In this document: positions 9,019 to 16,690 of the stretch, in pieces
How the letters are laid out: every line of letters starts with the position of its first letter
How positions within the stretch are numbered: position 1 is the stretch's first letter
Assembly (NCBI RefSeq): GCF_023656415.1
Contig: NZ_JAMOIL010000023.1
Span: 29,951-93,950, forward strand
DNA length: 64,000 bases
Direction of reading: 5' to 3'
From: Nocardioides bruguierae
Lineage (GTDB): Bacteria > Actinomycetota > Actinomycetes > Propionibacteriales > Nocardioidaceae
Notes under the pieces: model-generated
What the model saw: the letters and a program-made list of their open reading frames with translations, nothing else
Database searches by the model: none
What the model was told of the DNA's origin: nothing
Translations under genes and position numbers: made by a program

Positions 9019-9705
9019 TCAGCCCTGCTGGAAGGCCCAGCGGCCGAGCAGCGTGCCGGAGTCCTCCAGCAGCAGGCGCAGGTCGAGGGTCATGTCGACG
9101 GGCGCACCCTCGGTGATGCGCGGGTAGGCGCCGGCGACCAGGCGGGGCACGGTGGTCATCGTCAGCTCGTCGACGCAGCCCTGGAAGACCATGTCGCGCA
9201 GCAGGTGCGGGCCGCCCTCGCAGAGCTGGGAGAACCAGCCGCGGCCGGCGAGCTCGGACTTGAGCATCGGCAGGTCCACGCGGTGCGAGCCCAGGATGAT
9301 GATGTGGTCCTCACCGAGGATCTCGGTGGCCTCGGCCAGGCCGTCGGAGCGCGAGCAGGTGGCCAGGTAGACCGAGCCCTGCGGGGCGTCGCGCAGCTTC
9401 TCCGGCACCTGGGCCTTGCGGCTGACCAGGACGGTCGGCTTGTCCAGCGGCTCGTAGCCCTCGACCTTGGCGGTGCCGGCGCCGACCACGACCACGTCGG
9501 CCAGGTCGCGCAGGGTGGCGAAGACCCGCTGGTCGGGGGCGGTGTTGATCGAGCCGGAGAGGGCGTCGTCGCCGGTGGCGGACCCGTCCACCGTGCTGAC
9601 CATGTTGACCCGCAGGAACGGGGACCCGGTGGGCACCGCGTACAGACCGCGCAGGTCCTCGTCGGTGACGTTCTCGTTCGGCTCGGCTCCGGTGAGGACT
9701 CGCAT
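9019..9705 (-). CDS. RibD C-terminal/dihydrofolate reductase-fold reductase
   Basis: 228 aa. Motifs of the RibD reductase family are visible: FLRVNMVSTVDGSATGDD near residue 31-48, a nucleotide-binding VVVVGAGTAKVEGY, and CEGGPHLLRDMV with the conserved G-G-P. Such proteins reduce pyrimidine intermediates of riboflavin synthesis or unrelated carbonyls with NADPH. There is no deaminase domain and no rib neighbour, so a role in riboflavin synthesis is not certain. I chose the ATG at 9705, which has GGAG seven bases upstream; the frame is open for another 15 codons. The gene stands alone between the metalloprotease and a repeat-containing spacer. Confidence 0.8.
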   Translation of the reverse strand: MRVLTGAEPNENVTDEDLRGLYAVPTGSPFLRVNMVSTVDGSATGDDALSGSINTAPDQRVFATLRDLADVVVVGAGTAKVEGYEPLDKPTVLVSRKAQVPEKLRDAPQGSVYLATCSRSDGLAEATEILGEDHIIILGSHRVDLPMLKSELAGRGWFSQLCEGGPHLLRDMVFQGCVDELTMTTVPRLVAGAYPRITEGAPVDMTLDLRLLLEDSGTLLGRWAFQQG

Positions 9706-9840
9706 CGTGGTCTCCGTTCCCAGGAGGTCGGACGAGGCCTGCCGCCTCATCGGTCGTACGTGACTAGGAAAGCAGGTCCGTCTTCACCTGCGCTCGGCAG
9801 GGCACCCTTTCCCCACCCTGGTCCAGCACGCACCGGCCCC

Positions 9841-9952
9841 GCTGGTCGAGGAGGGCCGGCGCCGGGTCGAGGACGCGCGGAGCCGCCGCCGCAGGTCGAG
9901 GACGCGCGGAGCCGCCGCTGGTCGAGGAAGGACGAAGTCCTGTCGCGAGACC
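9841..9952 (+). repeat. Dispersed palindromic repeat, one full type A copy plus broken units
   Basis: A full copy lies at 9917-9952: GCTGGTCGAGGA, then stem AGGAC, loop GAA, stem GTCCT, then GTCGCGAGACC. Upstream, two to three shortened units carry only GGTCGAGG followed by ACGCGCGGAGCCGCCG. The cluster fills most of the spacer between the reductase and HNH genes. Confidence 0.8.
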
Positions 9953-9987
9953 GAGACGCCGAACACGGAGCAGGACGCACCGCACCC

Positions 9988-11280
9988 CTACGTCCTCCGG
10001 TGGAACCGCACCTGGTTCCCGGCGACCACCTCGGAGTCGTACGCCGGGTCGTGGATGCGCCGGTGGTGGTGCCCGCACAGCAACCGACCGTTGCCGAGGT
10101 CGGTGGGTCCACCGCGTGACCACGGTCGGTCGTGGTGGGCGTGGCAGAACCCGGCCGGGGCGTCGCACCCGTCGGCGGTGCAGCCGCGGTCGCGCCGCTG
10201 GAGGACGAGCCGCTGGGCCTTGGAGAAGAGCCGCCGCTGGCGTCCGAGGTCGAGCACCTGGCCGTGGCCGCCGAGCACGGCGGGCACGAGTCCGGCCTCG
10301 CAGGCGGTGCGACGGGCGTCGGAGGCGGAGAGCCGCTCGCCGGTGTCGAGCGTGGCGGCGCCGCCGCCGTCGCGGTCGAGCAGCTGCTCGAGGGTCATGG
10401 TGACGACGACCGTCGCGCTGGCGCCGCCGGCGTCGGGCAGGGCGTCGGCCGGGATGCGGTCGAGCAGCTCGCAGAACGCCTGCCCCATGCGGAACCGGAA
10501 CGGCTGGGACGCGCCCGGCTCCCGAACAGCGGGCTCGTCGCCGTGCTGCTTCTGCAAAGGCGCGGCGAGCGCGTGCAGGGCCTTGCGCAGCGCGGCTCCC
10601 TGCGCGGAGGGGATGCGGAAGCGTCCGTAGGTGGAGCCCTGCCCGTCGTCGGCCATCCAGAGGTCGGCCCGCTCCCACGCGGCGCGCTCCTGGTCGGAGA
10701 GCAGCTTGGCGTCGTGGGCCTCGGCGATCTCGGGGGCGACCACGTGGAGCAGGCGGTCGCCGAGGACCCTCAGCTCGCGGGGGCCGAAGTCCCGCGCCTC
10801 GTCCAGGAGGTGGCGCTCGGCCCGGCGCACGAGGCCCTCGTCGAGGTCGCCCGGGAGCCTGTCGAGGGCGCGCATGACGACGTCGGCCTGCTCGGCGTTG
10901 ACGTGACCGTCGGCCAGCGCCCCGGCCACGCCGTGCCAGCGCCCCAGCGAGGCCGCGAACCGCGACCGGCGCCGGGCCTCACGCACGGACAGTCGCGACG
11001 TGTGGGCCAGCCAGGCGCCCGCGTCCCGCGTGCCGCTCTCGGTGCCGACGCCGACCGCCTCGGCCTGCGCCGTGATGCGTGAGCGCAGCGCCACCAGACG
11101 CGCCTCGACGGCGGTCACGGCCTGCAGCGCCTCCGCCGCGGCCGCCTCGTCGAGGCCGAGCAGCGACGTGGCGAGGCCCTCGGCCACCAGCGTGTCCAGC
11201 AGGGCGAGCACGGCCGACACCGGGTGCGCGTCACCCGGTGTCGTCCACGTCTCGGCCCTGCTCGTCGTCATAGAAGACAT
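9988..11280 (-). CDS. DUF222 domain-containing HNH endonuclease
   Basis: 430 aa. The long N-terminal helical region is DUF222 (VEARLVALRSRITAQAEAVGVG, then ADGHVNAEQADVVMRALDRLP), as in the mycobacterial 13E12 repeat family. The C-terminus is an HNH nuclease: RDRGCTADGCDAPAGFCHAHH, then GNGRLLCGHHHRRIHD, with the Cys pair and the His cluster expected for metal binding. Such genes are multicopy in actinobacteria, and their cellular role is unknown. Three in-frame starts (11295 GTG, 11280 ATG, 11271 ATG) are possible and none has a good ribosome site. It is flanked by a repeat cluster on the 3' side. Confidence 0.85.
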   Translation of the reverse strand: MSSMTTSRAETWTTPGDAHPVSAVLALLDTLVAEGLATSLLGLDEAAAAEALQAVTAVEARLVALRSRITAQAEAVGVGTESGTRDAGAWLAHTSRLSVREARRRSRFAASLGRWHGVAGALADGHVNAEQADVVMRALDRLPGDLDEGLVRRAERHLLDEARDFGPRELRVLGDRLLHVVAPEIAEAHDAKLLSDQERAAWERADLWMADDGQGSTYGRFRIPSAQGAALRKALHALAAPLQKQHGDEPAVREPGASQPFRFRMGQAFCELLDRIPADALPDAGGASATVVVTMTLEQLLDRDGGGAATLDTGERLSASDARRTACEAGLVPAVLGGHGQVLDLGRQRRLFSKAQRLVLQRRDRGCTADGCDAPAGFCHAHHDRPWSRGGPTDLGNGRLLCGHHHRRIHDPAYDSEVVAGNQVRFHRRT

Positions 11281-11323
11281 GACACCAGAGACCACCGACA
11301 GTCACCGTCGAGCGGCGGGAGGC

Positions 11324-11342
11324 ACCTCCCTGGGGGGGAGGT
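11324..11342 (-). terminator. Hairpin after the Ig-like secreted protein gene
   Basis: ACCTCCC and GGGAGGT form a 7-bp stem around a 5-base loop, 15 bases beyond the stop of the gene ending at 11357. No U-run follows. Confidence 0.4.
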
Positions 11343-11356
11343 CAGCCCACGATCGG

Positions 11357-12400
11357 TCAGCCCAGGCGCTTGCGCGCGACCGCCTTGTTGCCCGCCTCGT
11401 CCACGGCCGTGGCGACGAGCACGGTGCTGCCGCCGCGGCGCACCTTCTTCACCACGCAGCGGCGCAGACCGGACGTCGCGTCCGCGGCGCGGCAGCGACG
11501 GCCCTTGAACCGCACGCTCGGCGCGGTGGTGTCGATGCGGATCACCTTCGTGGTCGCGACGGCCTTGCCGCCGTCCTTGGCGACGATCCGCTGGGTGACC
11601 TTGGTGCCGCGGGTGTCCTCGTCCAGGCGGACGGCGGCGGGGCAGCCGCCGATGATCGCGGCGGTGGTCGGCGAGCAGACCGGCACGACCTTCACCACGG
11701 ACCGGTACCAGCCCGACGCGGTGGGCTTGCGGGTGCTGCGCACGCGCAGCCGCAGGCCCGGGTCGCTGCGGTGGTCGCTGCCGGTCGAGGCGAGGTGCGC
11801 TGCGTCGCCGACGTAGCTGGCGGTCACGGTGTAGTCACTGCCCGGCGGGAGCGTCGTCTCGAGGTGCGCAGCCGCGCCGTCGAGCGTGAGCGGGATGGCG
11901 CTGCCACCGCTCGAGCCGTCGACGGCCACGGTGACGGCGACCTGCCCGGTGGGCTCGACGCCGGCGCCGGCCACGGTGTCCGCGACGGACACCCGGATCT
12001 CGCCCTTCACGATCTGCACCGTCGTCCGCGTCGGTGCGAGCTCCACGTCGAAGCTCACGACCGTGTAGGTGGAGTCCCAGCTGGCGTTGCCGGCCTGCTG
12101 GAAGATGAAGGAGCACTCACCGGTCGCGACGAACTCGTAGACGCCGTCGCTGGAGACGCACGGACCAGAAGGACTGCTGAGCAGCCCGACGCTGACGGGC
12201 AGCCCGGACGACGCGGTCGGGTTCGGCACCCACGTCCGCCCGACGAGCCCGGGGTCGGGCACGTCCCCGACGTCGATGGTCTGGGTCGCGTCGGTGGTCG
12301 GGTCGGCCGCCTGCGCGGGCGCGGCCAGCAGCCCACCCACCAGCAGCCCCACGGCCAGCAGTCCAAGGACGAGCGAGTGACGAAGAGAGAAGACGTGCAC
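11357..12400 (-). CDS. Secreted protein with Ig-like repeats
   Basis: 347 aa from a GTG with GGAGGA four bases upstream. Residues 1-31 are a signal peptide (LGLLAVGLLVGGLLAAPAQA). The mature part is beta-rich, with bacterial Ig-like modules: ECSFIFQQAGNASWDSTYT, then TTVQIVKGEIRVSVADTV ... GQVAVTVAVDG, typical of Ig-like repeats of cell-surface proteins. The C-terminal TTAPSVRFKGRRCRAADATSG resembles the last strand set of such proteins and contains a Cys pair (also CVVKK), perhaps a disulfide. No catalytic residues or cell-wall sorting signal are seen. Function unknown; probably exported and cell-associated or released. Confidence 0.7.
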   Translation of the reverse strand: MHVFSLRHSLVLGLLAVGLLVGGLLAAPAQAADPTTDATQTIDVGDVPDPGLVGRTWVPNPTASSGLPVSVGLLSSPSGPCVSSDGVYEFVATGECSFIFQQAGNASWDSTYTVVSFDVELAPTRTTVQIVKGEIRVSVADTVAGAGVEPTGQVAVTVAVDGSSGGSAIPLTLDGAAAHLETTLPPGSDYTVTASYVGDAAHLASTGSDHRSDPGLRLRVRSTRKPTASGWYRSVVKVVPVCSPTTAAIIGGCPAAVRLDEDTRGTKVTQRIVAKDGGKAVATTKVIRIDTTAPSVRFKGRRCRAADATSGLRRCVVKKVRRGGSTVLVATAVDEAGNKAVARKRLG

Positions 12401-12810
12401 GGGTCCTCCAAGGTCGAAGTGCGGCTGCCCCACCGCAGGGCCCGACCGTAGGTCAGTCATGAGGGGCATGGCAGGCGTGCCGACGAGGTCGTCGGGCAGG
12501 TCCAGACCTGGCGCTCGACGGTGAGCGGGCTGCCGCCGTCGACCCCGGCGTGGATACGTGCTGCAGAGCGACGACCGGAACGCGGACGACCGAGGAGAGC
12601 TGACGATCCCGCGCAGTGGCACAGCTCTGGCGCCTCGGCCCGTCCTCGGCTCGCGTTCCCCCCGTGAGCGGCATGGCCCCGTGCCCGAGGCCGCGTCCTC
12701 CGCTCGCTCCTCAGACTAGGAGAACGTCGTCACACCGGGGGCGTCTTCACGAGACCTGAACGCAAAGACTCGCGCCACCGCCACCTCAGCGCCCTCCGCA
12801 CAGCACCACC
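12401..12810. other. Intergenic region, no gene seen
   Basis: About 410 bases between two minus-strand secreted protein genes. The frames that stay open here are out of step with any ribosome site and show no recognisable protein. It should contain the promoter of the 11357-12400 gene and the end of the 12811 transcript; no strong hairpin was found. Confidence 0.5.
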
Positions 12811-13563
12811 TCAGAACCTCGTGGTGTAGGTCCCGGTCTTGACCCGGTAGTAGTTGCGCCCGGACCCGAGGAACCGCAGCACCACCTTCTTGCCACGCCA
12901 CGACTTCGGGAGCGCCCACTTCACGGAGGCCGTGCCCTTCTTGAGGGAGGCGCGTCCGACCTTGGACCACTTCTGCTTGCCGACCTTGCCCTGCATGGTG
13001 ATCGTCATCCCGGACTTGATCGCCTTCTTCGCACTGTCGACGGCCTTGACTGCGGTCGTGCCGGTGCGCCGGCCCTTGGCGATGCGGCCGGGCCGCAGGG
13101 TCGAGGCGTGCAGCATGGTGGCGTTGAAGTTGTAGGTGCCCCCGTTCCGGTAGTAGCGGGAGAAGAACATCAGGACGTGGTCGCCGGCCCGTCCGCTGGT
13201 GAACTCGGTGCGCTGCCGGTTGTTGGACTCGGCGTAGTACTCGTCGTAGTCCGAGGAGCCGACGCTGAAGTCGTCGGTACCGACCGGGAAGACCCGGAGC
13301 ATGTTGTAGGAGTCGTCCTCGATCTCCCAGTCGATCCGCACCCTGTCGCCGGCGGCCACCGGCAGCCTCCAGTACTCGTAGTGGTTGCCCTGAGCGTCCT
13401 CGTAGGTCTCGGTGGTGCCGTAGTACTGCACGCGGGAGCGGATCTTCTCGGAGCCCTCGATCGTGTCGCCGTCGGCGCTCGCGGGGCCGGCGAGGCCGGT
13501 CACGACGAGCGCAGGGACGAGCAGGAACGAGCACAGGCGCAGGAGCGAGCGGGCGAGCGTCAT
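12811..13563 (-). CDS. Secreted protein of unknown function
   Basis: 250 aa. An ATG seven bases after CGGAGG starts a clear signal peptide with cleavage near GPASA/DGD (residue 30). The mature protein has an N-terminal beta-rich domain with many Tyr and acidic residues (RSRVQYYGTTETYEDAQGNHYEYW, split here as two strands) and FSRYYRNGGTYNFNATML, resembling pre-peptidase C-type jelly-roll folds. A basic C-terminal module (KVGKQKWSKVGRASLKKG) resembles the repeat found in many Nocardioides secreted proteins. The same VKWALPKSWRGKKVVLRFLG style ending occurs in extracellular beta-repeat proteins. No catalytic motif; single gene unit with its own promoter. Confidence 0.65.
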   Translation of the reverse strand: MTLARSLLRLCSFLLVPALVVTGLAGPASADGDTIEGSEKIRSRVQYYGTTETYEDAQGNHYEYWRLPVAAGDRVRIDWEIEDDSYNMLRVFPVGTDDFSVGSSDYDEYYAESNNRQRTEFTSGRAGDHVLMFFSRYYRNGGTYNFNATMLHASTLRPGRIAKGRRTGTTAVKAVDSAKKAIKSGMTITMQGKVGKQKWSKVGRASLKKGTASVKWALPKSWRGKKVVLRFLGSGRNYYRVKTGTYTTRF

Positions 13564-13601
13564 CGGGTACCTCCGGGTCACGGGGTGCTGGGGTCGCCAG
13601 G

Positions 13602-13607
13602 AACCTA
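13602..13607 (-). promoter_or_regulatory. -10 box for the 12811-13563 gene
   Basis: TAGGTT on the minus strand about 40 bases before the ATG, within CCTAGGTT. No clear -35 box is seen. Confidence 0.35.
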
Positions 13608-13828
13608 GGAAGGCTCTTCACCCACCGCATGCCCGTCCGTACCAGGCTCCGCGCAGGCACAGGGGACGCCTGCGGGGCACCCGTTCCGGCCCGGGCCGGA
13701 TTTCGGGGCAGCCCAGGGCTGCCGAGCTGACCCGCCATGCCGTCCGCGGGCCCGCGCCGCCACCTCCGCCCCGCGTGACGTCGACCCGCCGAGTTCCCCC
13801 GTCTGAGGTACGGCCTCCAGACGCACCA

Positions 13829-13860
13829 CGGCCCGCCGATCACGGTCGATCGACGGGCCG
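13829..13860 (-). terminator. Terminator hairpin of the first Cys/His micro-gene
   Basis: CGGCCCG and CGGGCCG pair, followed after one mismatch by CGAT/ATCG, closing an 8-base loop. It starts 28 bases after the micro-gene stop, which supports a short independent transcript. Confidence 0.55.
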
Positions 13861-13887
13861 AGGTGAGCCAGACAGGGCAGGACCAGG

Positions 13888-14004
13888 TCAGTCCCGCCCA
13901 GCGACCTGGTAGCTCCGCTCCCGACCGTGGTACTTCGGGTCGTGCGGGCAGGCACGCCCGTACTTCCGCAGGCAGCGGATCTTCCTGTAGACGTGCTTGA
14001 GCAT
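13888..14004 (-). CDS. Cys/His micro-protein A (38 aa)
   Basis: A 38-residue protein starting at an ATG behind a GGGGGGA ribosome site. It carries C11, C19, H21 and H26 in the arrangement C-x7-C-x-H-x4-H, inside the sequence CPHDPKYHG. The paralog at 14242-14427 aligns without gaps over the first 27 residues, with 14 identities including all four putative metal ligands. The rest is strongly basic (KHVYRKIRCLRKYGR). It may bind zinc or a nucleic acid, or both. I know no described family with this pattern. Both genes have the same hairpin leader, which argues that the short frame is real. Confidence 0.65.
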   Translation of the reverse strand: MLKHVYRKIRCLRKYGRACPHDPKYHGRERSYQVAGRD

Positions 14005-14055
14005 CGTGTCCCCCCATGCAGCTCCGGGTTGGGGCCCGGGTCGTGGCTGACGGCG

Positions 14056-14112
14056 GAGCGGCGGCCGGAGTCTCGACCACACCGCCGCTCGCGCCCTGTA
14101 CGAACGTACGCG
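14056..14112 (-). promoter_or_regulatory. Conserved promoter and hairpin leader of micro-gene A
   Basis: On the minus strand TACGTTC (possible -10 box), then CGCGAGCGG, then a hairpin with a perfect 9-bp stem (GAGCGGCGG/CCGCCGCTC at 14056-14064 and 14082-14090). Its 17-base loop ends GAGACTCCGG. The stem lies about 50 bases before the ATG. The leader of micro-gene B has the same order of elements with a different stem sequence. Confidence 0.6.
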
Positions 14113-14241
14113 CAAGGGTGGCCACGACAAGGCGAACCTGAGGTAAGCGGACCAACGGCGCCCACAGAGGTGGTGCCAGCACTACCAAGGTGTCCGGACC
14201 ACCTCGGTCCAGACCCCAGGGGAAGGGTGGAGGAACAGGCC

Positions 14242-14427
14242 TCAGGCCGCCGACGACTGCCGGCTCAGCGCCGGCTCGGCCGCACGCGGGGTGGGTCGAC
14301 CGGCAGGCACGGCCCGACGGGCGCCGTCGCTGCGGTGCGCGGGCTGACCGTGGTAGCGCGGGTCGTGCGGGCACCGGTCGTCGTGACGCCAGCGACAGCG
14401 GGCGGAGCGGTACAGGTACTTGAACAC
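14242..14427 (-). CDS. Cys/His micro-protein B (61 aa)
   Basis: A 61-residue protein from a GTG with GGGGGAGG seven bases upstream. Residues 1-27 align to micro-protein A without gaps; C11, C19, H21 and H26 and the core CPHDPRYHG are kept. After residue 27 it carries a basic, Pro/Ala-rich tail that A lacks (AHRSDGARRAVPAGRP and on). The conserved part suggests a small zinc-binding unit. It is transcribed from its own leader and followed after 130 bases by the leader of A, so the pair looks like a tandem duplication whose regulation was copied too. Function unknown. Confidence 0.65.
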   Translation of the reverse strand: MFKYLYRSARCRWRHDDRCPHDPRYHGQPAHRSDGARRAVPAGRPTPRAAEPALSRQSSAA

Positions 14428-14800
14428 GACGAGGCCTCCCCCTCAGGTGCATGGACAGAAATCGCGCAGCGGGCCGGCCGGAGTCTCACGGCCAGCCGGC
14501 CCGCTCGCGCACGTCGGAACGTATGGACGTCGCCGCCCGCGCGGAGCCGCACGCGGGGCACTTACCCCAGATGGGGGAACGCCCGTCCAGTCGAGCCAGG
14601 AACAGGCGTGGCCCGGATCACGAGGAGCAGGGTCGTCCGGCCCTGGCGCCCACCCTTTCCGGCACAGCCCTCGGGGTGTGCAGCCACCCCGGCCACGCTG
14701 CCTAGGTTCGACGCGCAGCACCTCGGGTCCGGCCAGCGTCGTCCGGGCCCACCACTCTCCGAGCAGGCCAGAGCAGCCACGAGCAGCCCCGAGGTGACCC
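14428..14800. other. Intergenic region between micro-gene B and idi
   Basis: About 370 bases with divergent promoters: the micro-gene B leader (14468-14527, minus) and, on the plus strand, a TAGGTT box near 14703-14708 that could start the carotenoid transcript about 90 bases before idi. No further gene seen. Confidence 0.5.
14468..14527 (-). promoter_or_regulatory. Conserved promoter and hairpin leader of micro-gene B
   Basis: Minus strand: TACGTTC, then CGCGAGCGG, then a perfect 10-bp stem (AGCGGGCCGG/CCGGCCCGCT at 14468-14477 and 14496-14505) with an 18-base loop ending GAGACTCCGG. Against the leader of micro-gene A the loop decamer and the TACGTTC and CGCGAGCGG blocks are identical while the stem has changed on both sides and stays paired. 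Confidence 0.6.
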
Positions 14801-15454
14801 ATGCCCGAGCCGCGCGACGCCGTCGTGCTCCTGGACGAGGCGGGGCAGCCGATCGGCACCACCGACCGCACCACGGTCCACACGACGGCCACCCCGCTGC
14901 ACCTGGCGTTCTCCCTCTACGTGGTCGACGCCGACGACCGGCTGCTGCTCACCCGCCGCGCGCTGGGCAAGACGGCCTGGCCGGGAGTCTGGACCAACTC
15001 CTGCTGCGGCCACCCGCGCCCCGACGAGTCCTCCCAGGACGCGGCGCGCCGCCGCGTCCACGAGGAGCTCGGCCTCGACCTCGGCGCGCAGCCGCTCACC
15101 ACCGTCCTGCCCGACTTCCGCTACCGCGCCGTCGACGTGAGCGGCGTGGTGGAGAACGAGGTCTGCCCCGTGCACGTGGTGCGGCTGCCCGCCGGCGCCA
15201 CCCTCTCCCCCGACCCCGCCGAGGTCGCCGAGCTGGCCTGGGTGCCGTGGGCCACCGCCCAGCACCTCGTCACGCACGCGCGCCCGCTCGTGAGCCCGTG
15301 GATGGCGCTCCAGGTGCCGGGCCTGGTCGCCGCGCTCGAGGCGCTCGGCGCCACCACGCTGGGCGCCCTCACCCGCGCGGGTGACGCCCCCGCGGGTACC
15401 GGCGACGAACGATGCGTGAAGAGCGCAGGTACGAGCCTCCCGGAGTCCGCATGA
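14801..15454 (+). CDS. idi: Isopentenyl-diphosphate delta-isomerase (type I)
   Basis: 217 aa, ATG behind GAGGTGACCC. It has the Nudix-fold IDI signatures: TNSCCGHP with the catalytic Cys (C69, matching E. coli Cys67), ENEVCPVHVV with the catalytic Glu, and the Nudix-like RRRVHEELGLDL. It interconverts IPP and DMAPP, supplying the prenyl starter for carotenoid synthesis. Its stop overlaps the crtE start by ATGA, so it is the first gene of the plus-strand carotenoid operon. The C-terminal 35 residues beyond the catalytic domain are Ala/Gly-rich and not conserved. Confidence 0.95.
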   Translation: MPEPRDAVVLLDEAGQPIGTTDRTTVHTTATPLHLAFSLYVVDADDRLLLTRRALGKTAWPGVWTNSCCGHPRPDESSQDAARRRVHEELGLDLGAQPLTTVLPDFRYRAVDVSGVVENEVCPVHVVRLPAGATLSPDPAEVAELAWVPWATAQHLVTHARPLVSPWMALQVPGLVAALEALGATTLGALTRAGDAPAGTGDERCVKSAGTSLPESA

Positions 15455-16650
15455 GCGCCCAGCCCCTCCCCGAGCCACAGAGCCCCGAGCCGCAGTCCGG
15501 CACACCAGCCCGGTCCAATCCAGGGGCACCCAGCCGAGCACCCTCCCTCCGCCCCGTGCGCCCGGCCGCCGCGGTGCTCGCCGACGTGGAGGACCTCCTC
15601 CGCCTGCGGCTCGAGCGCCTCCAGGCGGAGTGGCACCACGGCGAGGCCGACGGCACCACCGACCCCGTGCTCGGCGACGCCGACCTGCCCGGCCTCCTGG
15701 AGTCGCTGGTGCTGGGCGGCGGCAAGCGGTTCCGGCCGCTGCTGTGCCACTGGGGCTGGGTGGCCGCCGGCGGGCCGCAGCGCGGCGAGGACCCCAGCGT
15801 CCCCGTCCGCCTCGGCGCCGCCCTGGAGCTCCTGCACGCCTTCGGCCTCGCGCAGGACGACGTGATGGACGGCTCCGAGACCCGCCGCGGCGCCCCCGCC
15901 GTGCACGTCACGGCCCGCACGCACCACACGGATGCCGGCGGCCGGGACGACGCCCAGCGCTACGGCGAGTCCGTGGCCACCCTCGTCGGCGACCTCGCCC
16001 ACGCGGAGGCCGACGCGATCGTCGCCGAGCTGCCGCAGGCGGTGCGGCACCTGTGGTGGCGCACCAGCCTGGAGCTGGTCCGCGGCCAGGCCCACGACCT
16101 CTCCGAGGCCGCCGCCGGTGGCGGGCCCGACGCGGAGGCCCGCGCCTGGGAGGTCGCCCGTGCCAAGTCCGGCGGGTACACGGTGCAGCGCCCCCTCGAG
16201 CTGGGCGCCACCGCGGCCGGGGCCGACGCCGGCGTCCTGCGTGCCCTGGGCACCTACGGCCGCCACCTCGGCGAGGCATTCGCGCTGCGCGACGACCTGC
16301 TCGGGGTGTGGGGCGACCCGGCCGTCACCGGCAAGCCCGCCCACGACGACCTGCGCTCCGGCAAGGCCACGGTGCTGCTCGCCCGCGCGGAGGCACACGC
16401 CCGGGCCCAGCAGGACGAGGCGGCGCAGCGCGTGCTCACGCGGGTGCGCGCCCAGCAGCACGAGCCCGGCGACGTCGAGGCCGCCGCGGCCGCGATGGAG
16501 CGGCTCGGGGTGCGGGCGGGCGCCGAGGAGCAGGTCCGCGCCAGCCACGCCGCTGCCCTGGCGGCGGTGGAGGGCTGCGAGCACCTCGACGCCGCCGGCG
16601 TCCAGGGGCTGCGGTGGGCCGCCGACGCGGTGGCCTGGCGGCAGAAGTGA
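15451..16650 (+). CDS. crtE: Geranylgeranyl diphosphate synthase
   Basis: 399 aa polyprenyl synthetase. The first Asp-rich motif is DDVMD (136-140) in LAQDDVMDGSETRRG, the second is DDLLGVWGD (from residue 281), and GGGKRFRPLL is the conserved pyrophosphate-binding block near residue 91. It condenses IPP with allylic diphosphates to GGPP, the substrate of phytoene synthase; chain length is inferred from context. The start overlaps the idi stop as ATGA; the frame is open a little upstream but lies inside idi. The first 50 residues are a Pro/Ala/Ser-rich extension. Confidence 0.92.
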   Translation: MSAQPLPEPQSPEPQSGTPARSNPGAPSRAPSLRPVRPAAAVLADVEDLLRLRLERLQAEWHHGEADGTTDPVLGDADLPGLLESLVLGGGKRFRPLLCHWGWVAAGGPQRGEDPSVPVRLGAALELLHAFGLAQDDVMDGSETRRGAPAVHVTARTHHTDAGGRDDAQRYGESVATLVGDLAHAEADAIVAELPQAVRHLWWRTSLELVRGQAHDLSEAAAGGGPDAEARAWEVARAKSGGYTVQRPLELGATAAGADAGVLRALGTYGRHLGEAFALRDDLLGVWGDPAVTGKPAHDDLRSGKATVLLARAEAHARAQQDEAAQRVLTRVRAQQHEPGDVEAAAAAMERLGVRAGAEEQVRASHAAALAAVEGCEHLDAAGVQGLRWAADAVAWRQK

Positions 16651-16690
16651 GCACCCACGTGAGAAGCACGAAGCACATCGAGGAGCACCC

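Larger units (their letters stand above)
13564..13887. other. Intergenic region with promoter and terminator
   Basis: About 320 bases holding the -10 box of the secreted protein gene (13602-13607) and the terminator hairpin of the first Cys/His micro-gene (13829-13860). Nothing else was recognised. Confidence 0.5.
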
